A stretch of 64,000 nucleotides of DNA from Erodium maritimum (GCA_963921825.1 OY997588.1:63322617-63386616), one strand, 5' to 3'; positions 11,400-24,156 are shown, counted from the first letter of the stretch. The notes: a model not told the origin generated them from the sequence alone. Translations and numbers: made by a program.

Positions 11400-13075
11400 T
11401 TACTTTAGAGAAAAATAAATATATAAACTAAGCAAACGATACAAAGCAAAGAACACGTAAGTTCAAAATGATCGGGAGTTAAAACACAAACAACAAAAAG
11501 AGAATTACATTCGAGTGACCCGAACATGGCTTGGAACTCTATAACGGACCCAAAGTTTTCCGTAAATCTTGTTATGGTGTGGGTAATGCTCTCCTCAATA
11601 CAACCATAAATCAGCAATGAGGAAAACCCTGAAAATGCATCCGATTGAGAAAAGGTGGCACCACCGTCGATCTGGAGCAGTGGGGTAGGGGGACTGATCT
11701 GAGAAAGGACCAAGAGCCTAACCGACCCACAACGAGGAACACCCCAGGGGAACTTACAAAAGGGGAAGAGCGTTAGAAATATCAGCCTGAAGAGGATGCA
11801 ACGACCGATCCGCAAGCGAGACGAGGGCTCTATCTAGACCAGCATACAAATCCAACGTTGAGGTCAAGTCATCAAAGTCGTCCACCCCCTGTCCCCACCT
11901 ATCTGACTTACTACCAGTCGACCCTAAAGGCTCAACAACATACGGAAAAGCGCCAACAGGGCGAGGAGAAGTTTGTCCGGTCAGGGTGTAAGGAGTGCCG
12001 GTAGGGAGAGTAAGCGACCGAGAACCCGAGCAAGAAATAAGGGAAGTAGGCCTCCCCCCCGCCTTCGACAATCGGGGTATGCCCTCACCAGGCCCACCCT
12101 GAGGGAGAAGAGGAATGTAATCGGTATATACCGCCTTAAAAAGCATAGTCCCACAAAAGCCAGGATATTGAGTCTCAACCACACCCACTTGTCCACTGAA
12201 ACATCCAAAACGTGGACCAAAACTAAGGTCCCAGTCGACTAGCGCGCCAATAAAGAGAACGGGTGAATGATAACAAGGAACCCAAATATCTCAATAATCT
12301 TTTAAACGGAGCCACTGTTCTAGCACACAACAGGAAGGCCGATAGTGTCGATCCAAAGAAGGCACCCTCAAAGCAGTTTATGCTCATCGCAATCGCAGAA
12401 ATATAAAAACTATGGTCGCAGAACCTTCCAATCACCAGCCGCCAAAGATATCCAAACATAATGGTTCATACATGACATCAAAAAAACCCTCGATCACGAC
12501 TCTAGGAGTTCCACCCCTGAAATCCCAGCTAATGAAAACCAATATTGAGGGTGTAAGCCAAAGTTGAGGTGTTACCCACCCTTAACACAATAAAGGATCA
12601 CAATTTCTTGAATCAATGAACAAAATGGAGGGGGACATCGAGAAGGGACATTTGACCTAGAAAGAGGTCTTAGAGGACCTAACCCCAATAGCGGAAGAAG
12701 ATCTTTTGAAATTTTTACCCTCCTCCACTTGAATGTTGCCCCCTGAAACAGAAACTCGTTCAAAGAAGACACAACGCGGGCAAGATAATCAAAATTCTTA
12801 TAGTACACAAAAGCGAATCGTGTGCCTTTACAAGCAAAGATCATCCCTGCATATATTACAGCAACGTCCCCAAATCGAGAGAAAAGAGACATCAATTGGT
12901 CAATGACTGCAGACGAAGGAAGGTTAGCTACGAAGACCAGATGGTCTATATTCTGTAGCTCGGTGATGGGTTTAGCACCCACCCGCTTCTTAGTTGGGAC
13001 CTGTTTGATCGACGAAGAAGTAGGTCCTCTCCTCCATCGACTACCTATCTTCCTCTTTCCCCTTCTACCCTACTC
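11400..13075 (-). pseudogene. Degenerate RRM-containing coding remnant, unidentified family
   Basis: On the minus strand a basic segment (KRKIGSRWRRGPTSSS, about 13040) leads into an RRM-like domain at 12982-12680. It contains LVFVANLPSSAVIDQLMSLF, SRFGDVAVIYAG and TRFAFVYYKNF, which match RNP2 and RNP1 style positions. Protein-like sequence continues in other frames to about 11754 (PLPQGGPGEGIPRLSKAGG, about 12105). Stops and frameshifts break it, so no intact product is expected. RRM-bearing ORF1 proteins of plant LINEs are one candidate source, and a host gene fragment is another. I cannot decide between them. Confidence 0.45.
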
Positions 13076-13439
13076 ACGCCCCTTCTTGGGATTGCATCGA
13101 AGATCGCCACGCTTTTATTAGCAGACCAGTGCAGGTCAACCTTCTAGCTATTCAAGGGTGGATGAGTGAGGTATTCTTCGATGACGACGAGGAATATGAT
13201 GATAGGATTATCATGGTACCGGCAAGGGAGATTCTGACCGTCTAGTAGGAGGGGAGAACCTAGTTTCAGCGACGAGATTTTCCAAGCAACCTCGCCGAGA
13301 CCCGTAAGTCTCGGTTGGTAGGGCCGGATGGGTAGAGAATCCCGACCTCATTGTGAGCCGATTTTTCCACTCGTCTTCTTCGGGCATGGGCCGCCCATGA
13401 TGCTCTAGCAGCTCAAGACAACTACCCACCAATGCCTTT

Positions 13440-13972
13440 AGCTCCTTGTGTCTATTTAATCGTATCGATAGTTGTGTGTTCTCTATTGTATCCTATGTCA
13501 CATAATAAGATTCTGTTACTTGGCTTAAAGCGTTGATACACTTATCTTTTGGTGGGGGTCACAAACTATGTTCTCGGTCTTAAGGGCTTGCCTCATTTGC
13601 ATTGTTGCAGCAGCATATTTGATCAATTATAATAAAAGTTTTTATCAATCATATAAACAACATTCATCTATTGTAGTAATAGATTTTATCAAAGGTAGAA
13701 ACATGTTATATCCTTTTTACCAATACTAATTTATAAATTAATACAACTAATATTACATGTTTGAATTTTCATTAATTAAAAACAATTTAAAACACATAAG
13801 AAAAGAAGCCAATGCATTCTACTTTAGCCCTAAACACACCGACTAGGGTTCGACAAGATTTCGGTTATTGTGGGGTGAGGTGCGGTCGTGCTACCATGAC
13901 TATGTGACCAAGTTTCCTGGTGCTATCGTGGTGGTGGAAAAAAAGGATTTGAAGTGGTAGCTTTTGGTTTGC
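13440..13972. other. Unassigned intergenic DNA
   Basis: No open frame with protein-like composition and no terminal repeats were recognised between the RRM remnant and the Harbinger-type element at 13976. Confidence 0.5.
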
Positions 13973-14588
13973 TAAGAGCATACACATCGAGGGGCCAGGA
14001 GGCACAGAACATGGGGTGCGGGGTTCGATCGATAGGGCACGGAGGGTGCGCGGAACACGGGGCGGGAACCCTTGCCTCGTGAGGTCGGGGCAAGAGCACG
14101 AAGCCGATTTCGGCCTCGTGCCTCGCAGGTGCGAGGTTCGCCGGGGACGTCTTTTGAGCTGACACACGACCTGTTTTTTATTTATGTATTATTATTCATT
14201 TTATATATAAATTAGTTTTTAATTTATATAATCTGTTTTAAATTTAAAAATAGGTTTTTAATTTATAATTTTCTTTATTTTAAAAAATCTGTTTTTAATT
14301 TCAAAAATTAGTTTGAAATTTTTTAATTTAAAAAATTAGTTTGAAAATTTTTAATTTTGAAAAATCAGTTTTTAATTTTGAAAAATCATTTTTTAAATTT
14401 AAAAATAAGTTTTTATTTAAAAATCAGTTTTCTATTTCGATAAAAAATTTCTGACGACGAGGCTCAAACGACTACGAAGAGTTGTAATGAAATTTCAAGT
14501 TTCATTATCCATTTTAGTTATTTAATTGTATTTATTAATAAGTTTTGCATTTTAGTTAATTTATTTATTAATTAATTAAATTTATGTA

Positions 14589-17500
14589 TTTTTTTTATCA
14601 ACGAAAGCATATTATAAGAACCCTCTTCTGAGGTAGAAAACAGGTTACAAAAAATCCCTCTAACTGACTACAGTTTGGGAGAAAAGGCATACAAATTAAC
14701 AGGACAAACATCAAAAATAAATCAAGTTTTGCTTAACCAAAGTATGCAATGAGAATTGAGCATTAACATCTTCAATGTGTGAGGAGTGGGTGTACTGCAA
14801 TTGTCGATTGTAAAATGGAATGGAAGTTGCAGCACCTTCAGTAAGATCTTGAGTTTTGTCGAGTAGTCTTCTGATACAGATGTGAGTTTGCATCATACCA
14901 GATGCATACCTAGCTTTGATTTTGCTGATAAGTCAGATGGAGAGGAAGGATAAGGGATGGTCTTGCTGATGGATTTGAGAGAGTTTCTTGACTTCCAAGA
15001 AAGCTTGTTGATGCTGAGATGAGAGTGATGAGTTGCTTGAGTTCCAAGTAAAAGTAACTTGGGTGCCAAGGCAAATGAGGTAACTGCAAATTCAGTCGAT
15101 CTAATACCAAGATTTGTGAAGTAGCAAGAAATGAGGATCAGTAGTGTGTGTGGCAATAAAAGAAGAGAAGAAGTTCCTTGTGAAGGAAGAACAGAGAAGA
15201 AAGAAGAGCACTCAAACCTAAATGAAAAGCTACCGTCACACCAAAAGAGAAAAGAAGAGAAACCCCCACCCCAAAAGACCAGAACCCAGAGTCTCTCCTA
15301 ACCTCACAATCCTAAGATCCTCACCACCAACCACCCAAACCCAAACCCATTCCAACCCAGTCCCAAAAGAGGTGGAAATAAAAACTCCAAGAAGATATAC
15401 CACAGATCTGCTTTGTACCAGTTGAGGATAAGCAGAGCTGAATTACTGCCTTGATGCACAAGATTTTGGATTTGCAATCCAGTCTTGGATAGTAAAATGA
15501 TAGTTGGAGTTGAAAGAAGCCCACTCCCATCCATAGACCTTGTTTAAGATTTTGTTGAAGATTGTCTCATGTGATTCATTTACCTCATTAAATTGCAGTG
15601 TGTTCCTTGCAAGCCATAATTGCCAAAGAGTGACTTGTATTATACTTCCCCAACATCTTTGTAGCCTTGGGGGAACAAGAGTGGACCAGCTGCAGAAGAG
15701 TTGTTTAACATCTGGAGGACTAATCCAGACAACCCCCCACCATCTGCAAATTGATGTCCAAGCTTTTGAGCAGTGTAATAAGATGAGTGCCCCATCCTCA
15801 AAGTCCCATGAGCAATGTGGACAGATCATTTGTTGAAGTGATAGTTCCATTCCCCTCCCTTCTAGAAAACATTTTGAGGGGATTGCTTCAAGACAAGCAA
15901 GCCAAGAAAAAGCACAGAGTTTTGGAGGTACACCTGAATTCCATACCTTTGAAGTCCATTCTACAGCAGTACTATTTTGTTGAGCAAGCAAAGTATAAAT
16001 TCTATTGACAGTAAAACCCTTTTCATGTAGTGTCCAGCACAGTTTATCCTCAGCAGTGGTTATGATGGTAGAGCCTAGAATGGTTGAAAGTGATCCCCAC
16101 TCAAGAATTTCCCTGCCCATGGGATCCCTTCTGAACATGAGGTCCCAGTCCCCATTAGTTCTGATCTCTGCAATGGTTTTGCTTTTGGAATTTGATAAGG
16201 CATAGAGTCTTGGATAGCAAGTTTTAAAGGGTATGTCTCCCCACCAGTGATCATGCCAAAATTGTATTCTATTTCCTTTGCCCAAAGTCCAAGTGAGGCC
16301 CTTGTCCCCAAAACAGTCTGCAAATCTATCATCTTTGAGGAGAACTAGAAAATGAGAGATAAAACTTGGTCTTCCTATCTCAGAGAATTTTGATAAGTCC
16401 CATTCATTGAAGCTCCAGCCCATTTTGGCACATATTGTTTGCTTCCAAAGTGAGTTTTCTTCTAGAGCAAATCTCCACCACCATTTTGCTAATAAAGAGA
16501 TATTCATCAAATGTAGGTTTTTTTATACCTAGGCCTCCCAAGTCTTTGGATTTACAAATCTGATTCCACCCAACTTTACAGAAGATGTTAGCAGAAGGAT
16601 CACCATGCCAGAGAAATCTTCTTTGCCAACTTTCCATTTCTTTTACAACTACCTTTGGTGCTTTGAGTAGGGAGAAGTAATATAGGGGTAGTGCACTAAG
16701 TGTTGATTTTATAAGAGTGATCCTTCCTCCAAAGGATAATAATTTTGCTTGCCACAGTCCAAGACTCTTTTTGAATTTCTGAATGATAGGCTGCCAAGTT
16801 ATAATCCTTTTGGAACTGGCCCCCAAAGAGAAGCCAAGGTAAGGTAATGGTAGTGTTCCACAATTGCAGGCCAAGATTGTTGAGTATTGTTAGATTTCTT
16901 CTGGGGTTACATTGAGAGGAATTAGAGAGGATTTACTATAATTGACATTCAGACCTGTTGTGAGCTTGAAAATGGAGAGAGTGTTTTTCAAATTCCGAGC
17001 TCCTTCTGCATTGGCCTTGATAAAGAATAGAGAGTCATCTGCAAATTGCAGATGAGAAATGGTTGGTACATTGATTCCCAAAGAAATACCTTGCAACTGA
17101 TCATGTATTAAGGCTGATTGCATAATCTGATTTAGTGATTCAGCAGCTAGAGCAAAAAGAAGAGGAGATAAGGCACAACCCTGCCTTAGGCCCCTAGATA
17201 ATTTAAAGTCTGATGATGGGGAGCCATTGATAAGTATAGACACATGAGCTCTGAAGCAGGATATCATCCAAAATCTCCACTGGAAGCCAAAGCCCATTTT
17301 TTGAAGCAGCTTCATTATGTATAACCAGTTGACTTTATCAAAAGCCTTCTCAAAATCATCTTTAAAGATCAATGCTGGTATCTTTGAATGCTTGATTTTA
17401 TGCACCACCTCATTGGCCACTAGTACCCCATCTAGGATCTGTCTCCCAGCAATGAAGCCTGTTTGCTCAAAACCAACCAAATCACTGACCACTCCTTTCA

Positions 17501-18595
17501 GCCTTGTAGATAGTAGTTTGGTGAGTATTTTGTATGGTCCAGTCATTAGACTTATAGGTCTGAAATCATCAAATGTGAGTGGGGCATCACATTTTGGAAT
17601 AAGGGTGAGGAATGATGAATTTAATCCTTTTCCCAAGTGTCCTGTCCTATGAAAGTATTGAATAAAGTTTATCAGATCATCCTTGATGATTGGCCAACAA
17701 ATTTGATAGAACCTTAGAGTGTATCCATCAGGACCAGGAGCCTTGTCACCAGCACAGGCCATTAGAGCCAATAAGATTTCCTCTTCAGTAAAGGGTCTTT
17801 CTAGATCAGCAGCTTTTTCTGGTGAAATTGTTTTGAAGTTCATGAGATCAAGGTTGGTGTGATTTGTTGTTTGTTCAGTGAATCTTGCACAGAAGTGGCT
17901 GGCAGCTGCAGCTTTGATCTGATCTGGATCTTCTAATAAAACATCATTTACCAAGACTTGAGAGATTTTTTTCCTACAACCCTGGAAATTAGCTATCCTG
18001 TGGTAATATTTTGAAGCTCTGTCCCCCTCATGATGCCATTTTTTCCTAGCCTTTTGGCTCCATAACATGGCCTGCAACTTGATTTTGAGTGTCAATGTAG
18101 CTCTTTTATAACCTCTGTCAATGCATTCAGAAGGGGTAAGCACCCTATCCTCTACTATTGTATCAATTTTATCTAGTTCTGATGTGAGGAGTCTTATGTC
18201 AGATTCTAAAATACCAAATACTTGTATATTCCACTCCTTCAAATTTTGCTTTAGGAGCTTGAGTTTTTTTCCAGAGAATCAAATGTGGTTGCCCTGATAT
18301 ATGGTATGAAGACCAAAATTGCTGCACAACATTGAAGAATCTAGCATCCTCTAGCCATATGTTGAGAAATTTGAAGGGTCTTGGCCCCCAATCAGTTTGT
18401 TCATCTAGTAATAGTAGAGCTCTATGATCTGAAAGACCTCTTGATAGACATTTCTGTGTAAGATTATTGTATTTGTGGAGGAAGCCTGTGCTGATAAGAA
18501 ACCTGTCTATCCTTGAGGCTTGGGAACCTGCATCAAACCATGTAAATTTTCCTCCATTAAGAGGTAGATCAATCAGAGATAAGCTGTCAATTTAT
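14589..18595 (-). mobile_element. LINE (L1-type non-LTR retrotransposon), 5'-truncated
   Basis: Read on the minus strand, the element starts abruptly inside an endonuclease domain at about 18595. It then carries reverse transcriptase and a C-terminal zf-RVT region, followed by about 0.85 kb of 3' UTR, and ends in A8 (T8 at 14589-14596). Truncation at the 5' end and a poly(A) tail are hallmarks of target-primed reverse transcription. The sequence before the tail (TTTCGTTGAT) resembles the tails of the other LINE-like copies here. A target-site duplication is not clear. Confidence 0.88.
15443..18595 (-). pseudogene. LINE ORF2 (endonuclease / reverse transcriptase) with one nonsense and small frameshifts
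   Basis: The C-terminal endonuclease part (LIDLPLNGGKFTWFD, then GLSDHRALLL) lies at 18595-18300. A stop or frameshift near 18285 precedes the long RT frame (18242-16890). That frame contains KAPGPDGYTLRFYQ, the catalytic block KDDFEKAFDKVNW, LRQGCALSPLLFAL and an intact QFADDSLFF. An in-frame TAA at 16890 interrupts the coding, which resumes in the same frame (LPLPYLGFSLGAS). A 7-A run at about 16513-16519 shifts the frame before the last part (15443-16510). That part holds SLLAKWWWRFALEENSLW and a zf-RVT Cys/His segment (ICPHCSWDFEDGALILLHCS). The enzyme nicks target DNA and copies LINE RNA. Few lesions suggest a fairly young copy, but it is truncated and inactive. Confidence 0.9.
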
Positions 18596-18938
18596 CTTTG
18601 TGAGGAAGATGTATTTGATTTTAATTTTATTTGTTGGTTAGTGTTTTAAATATGAATTTAATAAATTTAGCAAAAGTATAATTAATTATCTAGTCAACAC
18701 TTCTACAAACAACGATTCCCATATCTGCCCCTGGATGTGGAACACTTTTTGTTTGAGGGGGACATGAGCACAATTCATCCTAACAACACATGGATCTACT
18801 CTCTTCTCTTTGTTTCTTGCTCCCCTTGATGTCTTTAAAGGTTGTAACTAGAAAACTTGAGTCTTGTAGATTGCATGGAAAGAAATCATTTGCTATTTGT
18901 AAGAATTATTTTAAAACTAATGGCACTAGCATAGTTTA

Positions 18939-19363
18939 TGGATACTTATATAAAAAAGTACCAGATATTTTCATTTTTTGCAATTTATAACACTCTTTTT
19001 TGATGATTGTTAAAAAAATACCTTCCACATGTTTTTCGGTTGCAATTTGTATGAAAACGAGAGTTCTACCTTTACAATTTAGATTTAAAATAATAACTAA
19101 AAAATTCATATTTTCATACCCATTAATTTTCTTCCTCCTCGTATTGCACAAAAGAGTAAAAATTTAAAGGGCATATAAAAAATTGGAATTTTTTGTTCTA
19201 TAATTACTATTTTTAAAACTTAATTTTTTTGGGTAATCGTTATTCTGTAACAAATTGTATATAGTATAACAAAAAAAACAAGTTTAGGGTATTTTTTCAA
19301 TTATCAAAAATGGACTACAAGTTGTAAAAAGTGAATAATCAAGATGTTTATTTTGTAATTATG
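18939..19363. mobile_element. Degenerate foldback element FB1
   Basis: The stretch follows the FB1 plan with many substitutions. The left arm (AAAAAAGTACCAGATATTTTC, TTGCAATTTATAACACTC) and the right arm (GACTACAAGTTGTAAAAAGTG) are inverse to each other and match the copies at 4794 and 31805. The terminal GGG/CCC bases are lost, and no duplication can be recognised, so the limits are approximate. Confidence 0.65.
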
Positions 19364-19796
19364 AAAAAAACTAGGGAATATATTGCTTAACTAGCCTTAA
19401 CTCCAAAATGTTCACGTTAGCCTTTTCTGTTCCTTTTGGAAGAAAAATAGTTATGTATTCTGTAAATGGTTAATTTTTAAGAAAATGGCAAAATTGAACT
19501 TGGCCATATTTGTTTCTTTGTCTTCTGTTGTGTTTGTGCTATCTACTTTCTTTCACTTTAATCTTTAGATCACATCACCCAAATACTTGGACTCATCTCT
19601 CTTTTGTGACCAGAACTTCATTTGTTCTTTTTTGGGTTGTGTTTCGTGTCATATATATGATTTGGCTACTGACATCTGAATTGAGGTTTTCTTCTTTTCA
19701 ATATGTATTTCTTGTCATTTTCTTCCTCCGACCCATCCGCTATCAATTATTTCATCCGACTATGGCTTCTCGACCCGTTTTCAAATATGTGATTAG

Positions 19797-19947
19797 TGAA
19801 GGAATTGGGATTTCAACCGTGTTTTGTATATTGAATCAATTGGGTATATATATACAGTTACAGATAATGTAGAGTGGATTCAAATCTATACAAATATTTA
19901 TCTGTAGAGTTTGATTTTATTCAAACTCTAATGTGCTATCTCTAACA
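19797..19947 (-). repeat. Copia 3' LTR
   Basis: On the plus strand this starts TGAAGGAATTGGG and ends CTATCTCTAACA. It matches the LTR at 24007-24151 apart from a few substitutions and one 6-bp indel (GATTTT near 19912). Low divergence indicates a fairly recent insertion. Confidence 0.93.
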
Positions 19948-22900
19948 CGCCCCTGCAGTCTGGACGGGAGGCTCACGAACGTTCAGGCTGGATCGAAAAT
20001 CAAGGAATAGAACTCGTGGCAAGCCTTTGGTGAAGACATCTGCTATCTGAGAACGTGAGAGGACATGAATGACTCGGACATGACCCTTGGCAACCTTTTC
20101 TCGTACGAAATGAATATCTAGCTCAATATGCTTCGTACGCTGGTGTTGGACAGGATTGCCAGATAGGTAGATGGCACTGATGTTGTCGCAGTACACCAGG
20201 GTAGCACGGGACAGGGGACAGTGAAGCTCCAATAGTAGATTCCGAATCCAACAAGCCTCAGATACTACGTTGGCAACCCCTCGGTATTCTGCCTCAGTGC
20301 TAGATCGAGATAGAGTATGTTGTCGTTTGGACGACCACGAGATGAGGTTGTCCCCTAGAAAAACACAATATCCTGAAGTAGAGCGACGAGTATCTGGACA
20401 CCCAGCCCAATCCGCATCCGTGTTAGAGACGAGACCAGATATAGGCGATGAGTATAGATGAAGAACGAGATGCATCGTCCCTTGGAGATACCGGATAATG
20501 CGCTTCAGAGCGCCCATGTGACTAACTCGGGGATCATGCATGTGAAGGCACACCTGTTGGACAGCATAGGAGATGTCTGGTCTCGTGAAAGTGAGGTATT
20601 GGAGCGCCCCCGCAAGACTGCGGTACAAAGTCAGATTCTAAAACGGAGAACTGTCGGATGCACTGAGTTTCCCCTGAGTATCAACTGGAGTTGCGGATGC
20701 AGAACATGAGGACATACCGGCACGATCGATGATCTCAGTGGCGTATTTCTGTTGGGAGAGAAATAGACCACCGGAATGACGAGTCACAACAATGCCCAAA
20801 AAATAGGACAAGGGGCCTAGGTCTTTCATGGCAAACTCAGAGCTGAGTCGAGACATGACCGAGAGGCGAAGAGTTTCGCTCGAGGAAGCCAGGATGATGT
20901 CGTCCACATAAAGTAGGATATAAGCTGTATCTGGTCCATGGCGATAGATGAACAACAAGTGATCCGACTTGCTATGCACAAAACCTATCTCAGACATAAA
21001 ATCAGTAAACCTCTGGTACCAAGCCCGAGGAGCTTTCTTGAGACCGTAAAGAGACCGGTTGAGCAAGCAAACATGATCAGGCTGAGTGCTGTTGCGAAAA
21101 CCAAGCGGCTGATGAATATAGACCATCTCATTAAGATTGCCATGGAGGAAGGCATTCTTAACGTATAACTGATGGATGGACCACGATCGAGATACTGCAA
21201 TACTGAGGACAATGCGAATAGTCGAGGGCTTGACCACCGGGCTGAATGTCTCATCGCAATCAACACCGACCTGCTGAGACCTGCCATCACAAACAAGGCG
21301 AGCCTTATATCGCTCAAAAGAACCGTCAGAACGAGTTTTATGCCGAAAAATCCACATGGAACGAATAACATTCATTCCCACAGGACGTGGAACTAGAACC
21401 CACGTCTTATTATTAATCAAAGCATTAAATTCGTCTGTCATAGCACGTTTCCAATTAGGATCAAGCAGAGCACCTTTAGGACTATGGGGGATAGGGATAT
21501 AGATGTGGTAGAGTGGAGGTCGAAAATCACCTTAGGTTTGGAGATGCCAGACCTGCTCCGTGTGACCATTTGATGTGCTGGTGCATAGGGAACAAGATCC
21601 GAAACTACAACCGGAGGTGATTGCTGGGCCTGTGCTGGTTTTGGTGGAGAAGAGGGCTCGGGCCGAGGCTTGGGTGATCTGGTAGGGCTGGCCTGTCTGG
21701 TTGGGCTGGCGGGAGCTGCTGGGCTGGGCTCGGAGTGCTGAGAGCTTGTGGATCCAAGTGGGATTGGGCTTGAAGCATTGTTTAGGCCGGGTAGAGCACC
21801 GTGGGCTTGGGTGGGGCTATGGTCGGGCTTGGTTGGTGAGTCCGGGTCAAAAAATAGCTGAGTCTGTGTAGCTGGAGATATTGGGTCAGATAAAAAATCA
21901 TAGCTATGTGGCGAGGGTGAGCAAGATGAAGCAAATGGAAACACCGTTTCATCAAATAATACATGCCTCGATATAATGAATTTGTTTGTTTGTAAATTAA
22001 AACAAACATACCCTCGATGATTAGGAGGAAATCCGACAAAAACACATGGTGTAGACCGAGCCTGCAGTTTGTTAATTGTGGTAAATGGTAAAAGAGGAAA
22101 ACACAAACAACCGAAAACACGCAGGTGAGAATAAGAAGGAACACGACGATAGAGAGCAAAAGTAGGAGACGAGAAATTAAGCAATTTAGACGGGAGAATA
22201 TTGGACAGGTAAGTAGACATGGACAATGCATACTGCCAATAAGACGGGGGAATGGACGCATGAAGAAGTAGGGTACGAACCATGTTGTTGATACTTCTGA
22301 TCTTGCGTTCTGCACGTCCATTCTGAGAGGAAGTATGTGGACACGAGAAGCGGAACACCAAGCCGGACGAATCACCAAATGAACGAAACGGAGAGTTGTC
22401 AAACTCCTTTCCATTATCACACTGAAAACTTTTTATAGGGACCCCAAATTGTGTAGAAACATGAGCACTAAATAAATGAAATAACTTGAAAACATCAGAT
22501 TTCTTGCCTAAAGGAAATGTCCAGACAAAATTAGTGAAATCATCAAGTAATATCAAATAGTATTTGTGACCAGATGTGCTCAAAACAAAAGATGTCCATA
22601 GATCAGCATGCACAATATCAAACGGTGCATAAGTAACAGTAGTAGATGTTTGAAAAGGAAGCCTCACATGTTTACCAAGTACACATGACTGACAAACCGA
22701 AGTAAAAGCATTCGTACAACCAATAAGTTTAGTGATACGAAGAGAATTAAACACCGGAGACCCCGGATGACCTAAACGAGAATGCCACAATCCTGGAGAC
22801 ACAGTTGCAGAACCAGAAAAAGGAATTGACGAACGACACGAAACATTAGATGTGACGGGATACGAATCGCCTGTGCTATTGCATCTTAAAACCAGATGTC

Positions 22901-23720
22901 CCGTCAGAAAATCCTTTACCGAAAAACCGAGGGGGTCAAATTCAATCGAGACATTATTATCACAGGTAAAACGGCGTACAGATACCAAATTCTTAATAAG
23001 CTTAGGGGCATGTATTACATTATTTAAAGTATATTGGGGATGAGTGGGAAATAATGATGCTTGACCATAACCATAAATAGGAATGCTGTTTCCATCACCA
23101 ACAATAACAGATCGATTAACGTTTGAATTAACATAAGAACGTAGTGTACCTGAGTTCGCTGTCATATGGGAGGAAGCACCCGAGTCCATGTACCATCGAC
23201 CATCAAGAGCTGGTTGCATGGTGAGATTGGCCATGACATTGGAAATGTCTGTCAGAACTGTTAAATGGGCCTGAGATGGTGTGTTGGTTCTCGAACCCAA
23301 GACACCTTGCTGCTGTCCGTGCTGAGAAGTTGGGCCTCGAGTCCATTGGATGTGCATTGGACATGGCGACATTGAATTGAGTTGCGGCTGCTGACCGGGC
23401 CAGGAAGGGATGGGATGCATCTGCTGGGCCCAATTCGACGACCCAGTCCAGTACATAGGAGATTTAGTCCAGCAACTTGGCTGGACCATTCGCTGAGGTG
23501 GCCCAATACGGCGGCCCAGTCCAGTACAAACTGCAGGTTGCCTACCCATTGTATCGCAGATGCTGGTCGCGAGTTGCAGTATGGAACGCACACTCAGAAT
23601 CGCAGGGGAGAGCTGCTGCAAAGGCAATTGATCTGCGAGTGATCTAAAAAAAACAAATCGCAAGCTGCAGGGAGATCGCACTTTGGTTCTGCGATGAGAG
23701 CTTGCTGGGATGAGGTGCAA
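19942..23720 (-). pseudogene. Copia Pol polyprotein (PR-IN-RT-RNH), gag mostly missing
   Basis: The first frame (23720-21438) opens with a Gln/Pro-rich tract and has no CCHC zinc knuckle. It carries the aspartic protease motif WYMDSGASSHM (Asp at residue 179), the integrase zinc region LWHSRLGHPG ... CQSCVLGKH, and catalytic blocks HADLW, QCDNGKEFD and GRAERKIR. A frameshift near 21505 breaks the linker after MVTRSRSGISKPK. The next frame (21441-20638) has the RT blocks FLHGNLNEMVYIHQP and LLYVDDIILA. An in-frame TAG at 20638-20640 separates the last part (20628-19942). That part contains ADWAGCPDTRRSTSGYC and SRSSTEAEYRG of RNase H. Lacking a capsid region, the copy could only move using proteins from elsewhere. 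Confidence 0.92.
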
Positions 23721-23723
23721 TTA

Positions 23724-23880
23724 AATAATCAATATAGGATCAAATAGATCACAACCCCAAAGAGATCACGCAACAATTAAATTAATAGTATATCACTTGT
23801 GGTATATAGGATCAAAGAGATCACAGCCCCAAAGAGATTAGGGAGCAATTGAATGAGCAAAATAATACTTGTGGCCCTTG
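23724..23880. repeat. Tandem duplication in Copia leader
   Basis: Two imperfect copies of a roughly 80-bp unit (TATAGGATCAAATAGATCAC, then TATAGGATCAAAGAGATCAC) lie between the first Pol frame and the 5' LTR, where gag would be expected. This may mark the rearrangement that removed gag. Confidence 0.6.
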
Positions 23881-24006
23881 TAGCAGAAAAGAAAGCAAGC
23901 TGCGACCTTGGAGAAGATGACGCTGTGGAGGAGCAGCTGCGACTCAGATGGAAGACGAAAAAAAACAAAATAAGGCAGAGCAAAAACGGCGGAAGCGTTT
24001 AGAAGA

Positions 24007-24151
24007 TGAAGGAATTGGGATTTCAACCGTGTGTTGTATATTGAATCAATTGGGTATATATATACAGTTACAAATAATGTAGAGTGGATTCAAATCTATA
24101 CAAATATTTATCTGTAGAGTTTATTCAAACTCTAAAGTGCTATCTTTAACA
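24007..24151 (-). repeat. Copia 5' LTR
   Basis: It starts TGAAGGAATTGGG and ends CTATCTTTAACA on the plus strand, and is followed by the ATTAG duplication. In the minus-strand coding sense it is the promoter-bearing LTR of the element. Confidence 0.93.
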
Positions 24152-24156
24152 ATTAG

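Larger units (their letters stand above)
13976..18745. mobile_element. Harbinger-type non-autonomous element, split by a LINE
   Basis: The left end GAGCATACACATCGAGGGGC follows TAA (13973-13975). A degenerate inverse copy (GCCCCTGGATGTGGAACAC) lies at about 18727-18745. The interior left part is GC-rich then AT-rich. It contains TCTGACGACGAGGCTC near 14451, matching the start of ORF1-like sequence in the elements at 10271 and 33625. The LINE at 14589-18595 lies inside it, so the two halves are separated by about 4 kb. The right end is decayed and less sure. Confidence 0.55.
19797..24151 (-). mobile_element. Ty1/Copia LTR retrotransposon with both LTRs and TSD
   Basis: The element is bounded by 151-bp and 145-bp LTRs and the perfect 5-bp duplication ATTAG (19792-19796 and 24152-24156). 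Coding runs on the minus strand, so the 5' LTR is at 24007-24151. The internal region holds protease, integrase, reverse transcriptase and RNase H in Copia order. At 4.36 kb it is shorter than typical Copia elements because most of gag is absent. A polypurine-like stretch (CAGGGGCG, minus strand) abuts the 3' LTR. No initiator-Met primer binding site was recognised after the 5' LTR. Short LTRs and pol motifs suggest the Ale/Retrofit type, which is an inference. Confidence 0.93.
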
